Shown here piece by piece: positions 22,275 to 30,290 of a stretch of 64,000 bases of DNA. Every line of letters starts with the position of its first letter. Within the stretch, counting starts at the first letter, position 1. Below the pieces are notes generated by a model. The model did not search any database. It was not told the DNA's origin and was given only the letters and a program-made list of their open reading frames with translations. Location of the stretch: assembly GCA_039704465.1 (NCBI GenBank), contig JASFAU010000010.1, positions 186,001 through 250,000 of the forward strand, given 5' to 3'. This DNA is from Plasmodiophora brassicae. Its lineage: Eukaryota > Endomyxa > Phytomyxea > Plasmodiophorida > Plasmodiophoridae. Both the position numbers and the translations under genes were made by a program.

Positions 22275-22616
22275 ATGTTTGTCGTCTCACAGAGGCTCAA
22301 TCGTTCTGTGCGACGTCGCATGGCGGACCGCGAACAGGTCGACGCCCGCCGGGACGGTGCGCGTGACGGCGCCCGAGACGAGACCATCGCGCGTCTTCTT
22401 CGCTATGCGAGCGAGCCGGAAGGAAGCCGCCAGGATGTCCATTCTCTTTATCATGAGATTATGGACGCCTGGCCGGTGGACCTGTTCTCTCGGGAAGTAG
22501 CTGACGGGTCGGTGCGCCTGCTGTGGTCAATGTACCTTCCCGAGATCGCTGCGCCACGACCTTCGTCGACAAGCCCGCAGCCGCCATCGTCCCCACGCTC
22601 GGATCCGGAACAGTAG
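22275..22616 (+). CDS. Unknown 113-aa protein, family copy 1
   Basis: An open 342-nt frame from ATG 22275 (MFVVSQRLNR) to TAG. Copies 2 and 3 downstream have exactly the same length. Similarity starts about 15 codons before this ATG, so an upstream exon or start may be missing. The protein is Arg-rich and probably helical (REQVDARRDGARDGARDET), has a conserved core (YASEPEGSRQDV, LYHE, AWP, LFSRE, LLWSMYLP) and ends in a Ser/Pro tail with DPEQ. I see no signal peptide, membrane segment or known domain. In a 53-codon stretch compared with copy 2, 13 codons differ silently and 10 change an amino acid, mostly conservatively. That argues for protein-level constraint. No function is proposed. Confidence 0.6.
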   Translation: MFVVSQRLNRSVRRRMADREQVDARRDGARDGARDETIARLLRYASEPEGSRQDVHSLYHEIMDAWPVDLFSREVADGSVRLLWSMYLPEIAAPRPSSTSPQPPSSPRSDPEQ

Positions 22617-22689
22617 TCCAAGCGCCCAACACGGCTTGCCGGTTCAATACGACAATGGAGTAGGCGCTATTCGCCAAGTGTCGACATCC

Positions 22690-23157
22690 AGAAAATGTAC
22701 GCCAACTCGCGTGCTCCGAGCGAATTGGGATGGATCTGATTGATCTGGTTTGCAGACAATGTTTCATTTAATATCATCTGAAAACCTCTTCTGCACATGC
22801 TCAACAAACTCTGGTGGCCCGGTACGAACACCTCGTGACGGTGTATCCCAGCAGGGGCCGGGGCATAAACTTTTCAGAAACGCCGGCCACGAATCCGAGT
22901 ACAACCCGTTAAACACACCTCGCTCGATCGGCTTACGATCAGTGGAAAGTCAACAATTCTTGGCACTGTTCGCATGTTGAACTGGACGCATACCTCAAGA
23001 CACGGCACAGGGCACAACGTGGATTCTACTGCATTTAGACTCAAAGTGGGCACATCCCCTCGCGGTAGTCGGAGGGCATGCACAAGAGTGACGTGATGCA
23101 TAGTGGACACAGCAGATAGTGAAAGGGTAAAAGCAAGCTGACGTAATCATGCGATGC
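22690..23157 (-). pseudogene. Decayed LRR gene exons, unit 1
   Basis: Minus-strand remnants related to LRR gene B. The repeat ending GVFNGLPLLHTL (near 22900-22970) is preceded by an in-frame TGA, and the acceptor AG seen in gene B (CGCCCAG) reads CCAAGAA here. Upstream lies the Cys-rich N-terminal exon (about 22990-23070), downstream a repeat reading LSANQINQIHPN. Exon order matches gene B. This lies tail to tail with unknown-family copy 1. Confidence 0.65.
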
Positions 23158-23178
23158 CTCACGAGTAGTGATGCGGGT

Positions 23179-23242
23179 ATTTGAAATACGTATTTGAAAT
23201 ACGTATTTGAAATACGTATTTGAAATACGTATTTAAAATACA
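23179..23242. repeat. 13-bp palindromic tandem repeat in the hAT left end
   Basis: Four copies of TATTTGAAATACG followed by a degenerate fifth (TATTTAAAATAC). Each unit with its neighbour reads as a palindrome, GTATTTGAAATAC. Such sub-terminal repeats are common in hAT elements, where they can bind transposase. Confidence 0.85.
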
Positions 23243-23445
23243 TTTTAAAATGCCTCCAGAAATGTGAGTCATTTTTATATTTTAAATTCCCCAGCAGGCA
23301 TATCAGGCCTTAGGTGCCCGGCGACCATCACAGGGCATCACAGGGTCGTGGACTCGTGGTAAGTGGTCCATAGTCCGTTCCAAGTCCACGAGGCGTGCAG
23401 TTTGCGTGCTTACGCCCGAAGAGGACATAGGTAGTCCCGACACCG

Positions 23446-23709
23446 ATGGGTCGTAAGCGTGGATGCCCTCGAGATAGCATTTATGAGCAGTTCGAACGAA
23501 TTTCGAAACCTGCCGGTTGCGCTATGGATCAAGCAGAGTACAATAACTGCTCCGACCGTGTTGCATACTCCAAGCAAACTATGGATCGTCATGTGAGTAC
23601 AGGACTGACGAGCGCAACCTTCTGGACGACACAGATCCAAAAGACGACGTCGATTCCATCGACGACTCTTGCGACCGACCGCCCCCGTAGTGGGCAGCGG
23701 CGGCGTTAG
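23446..23709 (+). pseudogene. hAT transposase remnant (BED-finger-like N-terminus)
   Basis: An 87-aa frame beginning MGRKRGCPRDSIYEQFERI with KQTMDRH further on, the layout of the BED zinc finger that opens hAT transposases, although the paired CxxC is not intact. After it, frame changes continue hAT-like acidic text (NLLDDTDPKDDVDSIDDSC) and a SSILDQYLGNFGDFEEVVEL segment up to about 23845. No RNase-H-like catalytic core or dimerisation domain remains. The PiggyBac insertion lies just downstream, so the loss may be partly older. Confidence 0.55.
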
Positions 23710-23870
23710 CACACGGATTGTTGGCAACCCATCGAGCATTCTCGACCAGTACTTGGGCAACTTCGGCGACTTCGAGGAAGTTGTCGAACTGGAGTGCTAT
23801 CGGCGTCGCTATGTGCCGCTGTGTAGTGGTAATGGTAATTCCGAATAAAAAATATTCGAGTACATTTTAA

Positions 23871-25639
23871 CCCTTTACCGTTTTTGCGACACAATTGCGT
23901 CGCAAATTCGGGATTTCGATTTTCTGACATTCATTGCGCAGACTGGTGAGGTTATTCGCATCTGAAAATTTTACTGGGCGACCCGACCATGCATTTCTCC
24001 AAATAAACGAAATTACAACTTCCTATCAAAATTCCATGAAAAGTTATCGGACATTGAAAGTTAGTCACGATCGTGTCTAGGTCTGGTCAAAAGCAGTCCC
24101 GCCAAATTCTGAGCGTACTGTAGGTCAAAGCACAATGGCCGGCGCAGCAGATGTCGGAGGGGATGCTGGCATACCCAGACGACAGTACAAGTGCTCGTAT
24201 TGCAAGGCGCTCGGTCACAATCGCATGACATGTTCGTCGCGGAAGGGGTCAGGCGGAGGTCCTGCGGGAGATCCATCTCTGGCAGGCAGTGGCAGCGCAC
24301 CAGCAGCTCCAGCTCCTAACCGTACACCTCTAGGAGGTAATAGGCAATGTTCAAGTCGCGACAGATTTGCTCACTGGTCCTTGATGTCACAGATAACGCC
24401 CAAGATGTCGGTGAGGGTCATGCTGACGACGACATCGGAGTGGACCAAGTCGATAGAGGCGAAGTGCTTCACGTCTTTGCGCCAGAAACCGACTCTGACG
24501 GCTCAGAATCCAATCCAGATCCGTACGAGGCCCAGCCAGTCGAGGTTGACGCTTCCGATGATGACGGCGATGATAACGATGGATCTGGCGTTGTTCAATT
24601 AGACGGTCATGGGCATCGTATTCGCGTACACGTTGGTCTCTGCGATACTGGCGCTAGATGGCGACCTTGTAGATGAACGTATACGGGTGGAATATCGAAC
24701 ATCCAGAGAGTATCTAGGACGGAACGTTCCTGCTAGATATTCCAGAGTTTCTGAGCCGTGCCACGTACGGGTCCGCCCCGCACGAAGTTCGAAGGCGTGG
24801 ACACACTAAGTGAGCACGACGCCGTCCACTTGATCTTTGGGCAGTTCCTGGATACGTCCATGCTGAATACGATTGTACGTTGTACGAGCATCTATGCTGC
24901 ACAGGTCAAGTACGTACACCGCGATTGGCGACCGTTGACTACTGCAGGGACTGAGAGAGTGGCTCGCTGTTGTCCTGTGCATGGGTTTGACCTAAATAAC
25001 AGGAACGTAATATGCACTCTAATGAGCGGACTGATCTTGAACGGCGACATTGTTGAGGTTTCGTTCGTTATCACCCTTTGCGGCGTGTCTATCGCGTCAA
25101 CCACAGCGGAACTCGGCCGTATGAACGCGACTTCGCCTCCGTCACCTCGGCTCGGGCATCGGCATCGGATAATTCGTGAGCTTTGGCGACCACTTTCCGC
25201 TTGGCATAGCGTATGCACTTGTCGCATGCGAGAAACCCGGAGCTAACGCCTTTCCTAGCCGTTCTCGTCGAGGAACCCCGTGGGTGCTCGGAACTCGCCA
25301 ACCGTGTGTGATCCAGGAATCCGGACGGCCTTGACGCGGCATACCGCCGCGCTCTCATGATCTGTGGCACCAGCTCCCGTTAAAGTTGTTCCATTTGGAC
25401 AGCTACATATAAAGTTATGGCTTGCCCAAATTAGCGACGCGATCGTGTCGAAGCGACTTTCCGCATAATCTAACTTTTGTTATAATTGTCGTCTGGATGG
25501 GCTGAAACCATCTGTATGCTCCTCGCGTCGTGTTCTATTCGAATCTGTTAGTCGGACGTTTCTACATGCGATATTCAAAAAGTTATTGCAGTTTCTATAT
25601 GCGACACGATTGCGTCGAAAACTCCGAAGCCATAAAGGG
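23871..25639. mobile_element. PiggyBac-type element, TTAA target duplication
   Basis: 1769 bp bounded by TTAA on both sides (23867-23870 and 25640-25643), the invariant PiggyBac target. The ends are CCCTTTACCG at the left and, read inward from the right, CCCTTTATGG. Each end also has a sub-terminal imperfect palindrome: GCGACACAATTGCGTCGC left and GCGACACGATTGCGTCG right. It carries a degenerate transposase and sits inside the hAT element. Confidence 0.88.
24135..25010 (+). pseudogene. Degenerate PiggyBac-like transposase
   Basis: Opens with a CCHC zinc knuckle (CSYCKALGHNRMTC), then, across a likely GT-AG intron (about 24335-24391), an acidic stretch (ETDSDGSESNPDP, DASDDDGDDNDG) typical of PiggyBac N-termini. 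After frame breaks near 24760 comes the DDE_Tnp_1_7 N-terminal region: FGQFLDTSMLNTIV, IYAAQ, DWRPLT. The following GLREWLAVVLCMGL block lies in another frame, so one extra base near 24946 breaks the reading. No DDD catalytic core could be found after that. The element is therefore non-autonomous. Confidence 0.7.
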
Positions 25640-25804
25640 TTAAAATGCATTTTAAAATATTTAAAATATTCGAAATTCTCAAAATATTTTAAAATACAAC
25701 ACTACTCACGAGTCACGACTGGTCGCAGACAACTATCGGACATCGTGTTCCTGACCCCCGTGGGCCCGTTCGGCGTGGAACCTGCCGCGATCGAACCCAG
25801 TCCC

Positions 25805-26146
25805 ATGTTTGTCGTGTCACAGGCGCTCACCCGTTCTGCGCGACGTCGCACGTCGGATCGCGAACAAATCGAGGCCCGCCGGGACGCTGCGCGTGCGGGC
25901 GCCCAGCGCGAGACCATGGAGCGTCTTCTTGCCTATGCGAGCGAGCCAGAAGGAAGCCGCCAAGATGTCCAGTCCCTGTACCATGAGTTAATGAACGCTT
26001 GGCCCATTGACCTATTCAGTCGAGAATTTGCTGACGGGGCGGTACGCGTGCTGTGGTCCATGTACCTGCCCCAGATCGCTGCGCCACGACCCTCGTCGAC
26101 AAGCCCACAGCCGTCCGCGTCTCCACGCTCGGATCCGGAACAGTAG
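25805..26146 (+). CDS. Unknown 113-aa protein, family copy 2
   Basis: Same 342-nt length as copies 1 and 3, ATG 25805 (MFVVSQALTR) to TAG 26146, followed by the same downstream sequence (GTCCAAGCGCCCAACACGG). The open frame continues upstream through DIVFLTPVGPFGVEPAA without a start codon. The first ATG may therefore be internal to a longer protein or follow an upstream intron (CTGGTCGCAG just before could be an acceptor). Differences from copy 3 include P/S, T/M, L/V, N/D and F/R, without indels or stops. The hAT element lies directly upstream and may have removed its promoter. Function unknown. Confidence 0.55.
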   Translation: MFVVSQALTRSARRRTSDREQIEARRDAARAGAQRETMERLLAYASEPEGSRQDVQSLYHELMNAWPIDLFSREFADGAVRVLWSMYLPQIAAPRPSSTSPQPSASPRSDPEQ

Positions 26147-26199
26147 TCCAAGCGCCCAACACGGCTTGCCGGTTCAATACGACAATGAGTAGGCGCTGT

Positions 26200-26706
26200 T
26201 CGCCAAGTGTCGACATCCAGAAAATGTATGCCAAAACTCCCGTGCTCCGAGCGAATTGGGATGGATCTGGTTGATCTGGTTTGCAGACAATGTTTCATTT
26301 AATATCATCTGAAAACCTCTTCTGTACATGCTCAACACCCTAGTGGCCCGGTACGAGCACCTCGTGACGGTGTATCCCAGCAGGGGCCGGGGCATAAACT
26401 TTTCAGAAACGCCGGCCACGAATCCGAGTATTATACAGGCATACAGTGTGTGCAGCAACGGCAACCCGTTAAACACACCTCGCTCGATCGGCTTACGATC
26501 AGTGGAAAGTCAACAATTCTTGGCACTGTTCGCATGTTGAACTGGACGCATACCTCAAGACACAAGTCGGCACAGGGCACAACGTGGATTCTACTGCATT
26601 TAGACTCAAAGTGGGCACATCCCCTCGCGGTAGTCGGAGGGCAGAGTGACGTGATGCATAGTGGACACAGCAGATAGTGAAAGGGTAAAAGCAGGCTGAC
26701 GTAATC
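26200..26706 (-). pseudogene. Decayed LRR gene exons, unit 2
   Basis: Near-identical in layout to the unit 1 relic. The Cys-rich N-terminal exon runs about 26565-26700 (frame LLLPFHYLLCPLCITSLCPP..., then GCAHFESKCSRIHVVPC, then a GTATGCG donor). It is followed by the repeat ending GVFNGLPLLHTL with its in-frame TGA and lost acceptor, and by the LSANQINQIHPN repeat. There is no intact full-length frame. Confidence 0.65.
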
Positions 26707-27159
26707 ATGCGATGCCTCACGAGTCACGACTGGTCGCAGACAAACTATACGGACATCGTGTTCCTGACCCCCGTGGGCCCGTTCGGCGTGGAACCTGCCG
26801 CGATCGAACCCAGTTCCATGTTTGTCGTGTCACAGGCGCTCACCCGTTCTGCGCGACGTCGCATGTCGGATCGCGAACAAATCGAGGCCCGCCGGGACGC
26901 TGCGCGTGCGGGTGCCCAGCGCGAGACCATGGAGCGTCTTCTTGCCTATGCGAGCGAGCCAGAAGGAAGCCGCCAAGATGTCCAGTCTCTCTATCATGAG
27001 GTAATGGACGCTTGGCCCATTGGCCTATTCAGTCGAGAACGAGCGGATGAGGCGGTACGCGTGCTGTGGTCCATGTACCTGCCCCAGATCGCTGCGCCAC
27101 GACCCTCGTCGACAAGCCCGCAGCCGCCCGCGTCTCCACACTCGGATCCGGAACAGTAG
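26707..27159 (+). CDS. Unknown protein, family copy 3 (113-aa core, up to 150 aa)
   Basis: ATG 26707 (MRCLTSHDWSQ) gives 150 aa; the family-conserved start MFVVSQ is at 26818 and gives the same 113 aa as the other copies. It keeps the core motifs YASEPEGSRQDV, LYHE, AWP and LFSRE, with G for D in PIGLFSRE. The 5' extension overlaps the start region of the decayed LRR gene on the other strand, so I consider the shorter core the safer model. Same context as copies 1 and 2: tail to tail with an LRR relic. Function unknown. Confidence 0.55.
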   Translation: MRCLTSHDWSQTNYTDIVFLTPVGPFGVEPAAIEPSSMFVVSQALTRSARRRMSDREQIEARRDAARAGAQRETMERLLAYASEPEGSRQDVQSLYHEVMDAWPIGLFSRERADEAVRVLWSMYLPQIAAPRPSSTSPQPPASPHSDPEQ

Positions 27160-27189
27160 ACGTCCAAGCGCCCAACACGGCTTGCCGGT

Positions 27190-27405
27190 TCAATACGACG
27201 ATGGAGTGGGCGATGTTCGCCAAGTGTCGACAACCAGAAAATGTATGCCAACTCCCGTGCTCCAAGCAAATTGGGATGAAGCTGATTGAGGTTTGCAGAC
27301 AATGTTTCATTTAATATCATCTGAAAACCTCTTCTGCACATGCTCAACACCCTAGTGGCCCGGTACGAGCACCTCGTGACGGTGTCTCCCAGCAGGGGCG
27401 ACAGG
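27190..27405 (-). pseudogene. Truncated LRR relic, unit 3
   Basis: Continues the duplicated unit: LSANLNQLHPNLLGAREL corresponds to the LSANQINQIHPN repeat of units 1 and 2 with a small deletion. Similarity to unit 2 stops near 27405 at a short GACAGGGGC duplication, which marks the array boundary. Confidence 0.5.
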
Positions 27406-28054
27406 GGCGACCACAATGCTTCCAGGGACGCGGCTCCCTGTGTCGTGAGGAACCGTCTGTTGCTGGCGACGCTGACGGCGTCTCCTTGTCCAGCATTACG
27501 TACTGCGGTGGATGCAAACTGGAATCCGTGTGCAATGCCATCGAGTACATCGTTAGTGGCGGCATCGGTGACGTCCGCCTCGGTCGCGTTCTCGATGGAT
27601 GGTCAAGCGTCTCAGGTTGATAACCGATGTCCTTTGCCTTCGCCACTGACGCACAGCCGAGCAGCAACATGTTGACGTTGGATAGTTGCCCTCTTTGGTC
27701 CCAGCTGGAACCTATGGAATAGGAGAATACCTGGCCTCCTAGCTAATGGCGTGTTCACCGAGCTTGTTGATGCATCCGCCCGACCTAGTGAGGGCGGTCA
27801 ACGACTCGTGGAGCAGCCTAGGTCCGTGTGCGATGGCAGCGAAGAGGATATCTGCATTCATCGCTGTGGTTTGTCCAGCGCTGCACCAGGCTCTGGCACG
27901 TTCGTGTGACAACGTTGGTCTATCGATTGCGTTGTCAGGAGACATTCTGCTGTGGAGCCACATCGGGACATGTCCCAACAGCACGTGGCATGATGTATTT
28001 CGAACATCTGGAAACGCGGGCAACACGTCGGAACGTTGCCAACGATCTGATTCA
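27406..28054. other. Region with no supported gene
   Basis: Open frames on both strands (27340-27675 plus, 27746-28171 plus, 27739-28158 minus) show no domain or splice-consistent extension. This is the 3' flank of LRR gene B. Confidence 0.35.
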
Positions 28055-29703
28055 TCAGCATTGAACCTTTGCGCGGCGCGACAATCCCCACGCACGAAAA
28101 GTCTCGTCCGACGTCGTCGTCGAACAGATCGGGTTATCAGTGAGCACCCTGGGCGCACGCATAATCAGTAGCCGTTGCACGACGGGTACGCTGCAATAGC
28201 GTACAAACGGGTCAGCGACGGCATCGCTTTGAATGCCCCCGGCGCAATAGCCTCGATGCGGTTATCCTGTAAATCCCTGCACACATCGAATGAGTTGGAT
28301 ACGCTCTGTTTGCATGCGTGCACCGATGCAAACAGGAAGTTCAGCGATGGCATCCCAGACAACGTGTTCTCGCCGATCGACGTTATACGATTGCTGGCCA
28401 AGTCCCTGTGCAAACGTCACAAATCCGCAGATGACTTTAACAGGCGCTGTACAGGGCTTACAGACGAATCAGAGACCGCATCGCTCTGAATGCCCCCGGC
28501 GTAATAACCTCGATTGCGTTGCCCAGCAAACACCTGCGCACATCAGGTCAGCTGACTACGCGACGTTTGAATGGTTGCACTGATGCAGACAGGACTTGCA
28601 GCGACGGCATTCCATCCATTGTGTTCTCGCTGATCGACTTGATACGATTGCCGACCAAGTCCCTGCGTAGATGTCACAAATTGCATACGACTTTCACAAC
28701 CGTTGTGCATACAGAACGCTCAGCGTCGACAGCCCACGGAACGCCCCGTCCTCAATGGTCCCGATCCGGTTGTCGTTCAAGGACCTGTGAATGGTTTAGC
28801 AGGACACATTGGACGAGGCAGTTATAATACATACAGGACGTGCAGCGACGGCAACCTGTTGAATACTCCTGATGTAATAACTTTGATTGAATTGTGACTG
28901 AGCCCTCTGTGCATGTGATTCCGTTAACCAAACTTGGATTCAGGCGTCTATCGGTCGCACATACAGTGTGAACAGAGACGGCATCCCGGAGAACATGCCT
29001 TGCTTGATCGATCCGATGCGATTGCCGGATAAGTCCCTGGCATAGCCCACGTAAGCGCCGGTCGGCACAACATTTAAGAGTTCGGTACAGGTAAAGCAAC
29101 GATGACATCCCGTCGAAAGCTCCTTCTTCAATAACGCTGATCACGTTCTTTTCGATATTCCTGGGCATAAACTTGTTCGGAAACGCCGGCCACGAATCCG
29201 AATATAACATAGACATACAGTGTGCGCAGTAATGACAACCCGTTAAACACACCTCGCTTGATCGACTCAAGATCGTTGAAACCTAACGATCTGGGCGTTC
29301 GCATGCTGAACTTGACGCATACCTCAGACTACAGCGATACGTACAGTTCGTAGAGCTGCGATAGGTTTTCGAACGCTCCCGGCTCTATTGACTTGATATG
29401 ATTATCATCCAAAACGCTAAACAGACATCAATTGACCGCATCGGCCAGCACGTGGGGCTGAGTGGTACTCACAGACGAGTCCCATTCTCGAATCCAATGA
29501 ACATCTCGCTCGTGACATATTTGATACTGTTACCCTCCAACACCCTGAATGGAGACGTCAGTACATCGAGGAGAAGCTGTCATGCGTCGTGTTTCGGTAT
29601 ACAATTCCTGTTTTGCTGGGTTGTTGTCGTCACCGTCATAACCGACGCTGGTCGATGATGACAACCACAACAGACATAGGACGAAGGACAAAAGCAGCGA
29701 CAT
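28055..29703 (-). CDS. Secreted leucine-rich-repeat protein B, eleven 72-nt LRR exons
   Basis: Thirteen minus-strand exons: 29603-29703 (signal peptide), eleven of exactly 72 nt (29473-29544, 29345-29416, 29219-29290, 29089-29160, 28965-29036, 28835-28906, 28713-28784, 28591-28662, 28462-28533, 28334-28405, 28205-28276) and terminal 28055-28148. All introns are phase 2 and 50-58 nt; 328 aa. Start ATG 29703 gives MSLLLSFVLCLLWLSSS, a clear signal peptide. Each exon is one 24-residue repeat, such as LDDNHIKSIEPGAFENLSQ. The last exon (LTDNPICSTTTSDETF...) is a C-terminal cap with no membrane span. Secreted, probably a recognition or adhesion protein, but no ligand can be named. Decayed relatives of its exons lie in the 22-27 kb units. 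Confidence 0.88.
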
Positions 29704-30290
29704 CCAGCTATGTATCCTGGAAACAGTGATGGCACCCAATCAGTGAGCGTGACCTGGAGCCTTGATTATGGAAACTGATGAGATGGAGCGACACCTCGGA
29801 CTCCGCGGTTGAAGGAACCCACTGACGCAGCTCAGACGCACCTTTGACGAACGCACTGGACGCAGTTTACGGAAGTATGTAGTGACGCTCACAGACGCTG
29901 AGTGAGGTTCGCGATGTAAGCGCGCGCCTTCCGCATTCGCGACCACGTTACGGTGTTTCGCGTGAAGGTTTCGGATGCTGAGGTCGTTTGTACTACGTCA
30001 TTCGTACCGGATCGTACCGGAAGGCCAACCTATCAGCGCGTTTCGCACATTGAGCAGAAACTCGGTTCAGTAATTTTGCTGCATTCTTCTGCACACCATG
30101 GGTGGTCGTTGCCACGGTGAAGTTCTTCTGGCAGTAAATAGTTTGCCTACATTGGCACCTATGCGGAAATCACTACGTATGTACGCAATACTGGTATACA
30201 TACATACTGGGGGCGCGCTCGATTGCGGATGTCCGTTTTGCGCGTCATTTCAACCGCCTGGGATCATGATACGCAGGAAACGCTGACGAT
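29704..30290. other. Divergent promoter region
   Basis: Lies between the start of LRR gene B (minus) and VPS54 (plus). It holds no convincing ORF; a TACATACATACTGG-type run near 30199-30210 is the only simple-sequence feature noticed. Confidence 0.45.

Larger units (their letters stand above)
23166..25704. mobile_element. hAT-superfamily element with 8-bp target duplication (contains a PiggyBac)
   Basis: The 8-bp word CTCACGAG stands immediately left (23158-23165) and right (25705-25712). The unit 2/unit 3 junction at about 26710 shows the same site unoccupied (GCCTCACGAGTCACGACTGG), so the insertion is read directly. Left end TAGTGATGCGGGTATTTG and right end (reverse complement) TAGTGTTGTATTTTAAAA form imperfect terminal inverted repeats of hAT type. 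Inside is a remnant of a BED-finger transposase (23446-23709) and a nested PiggyBac element. Without the nested element it is about 770 bp, so it cannot encode a full hAT transposase. Confidence 0.88.
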
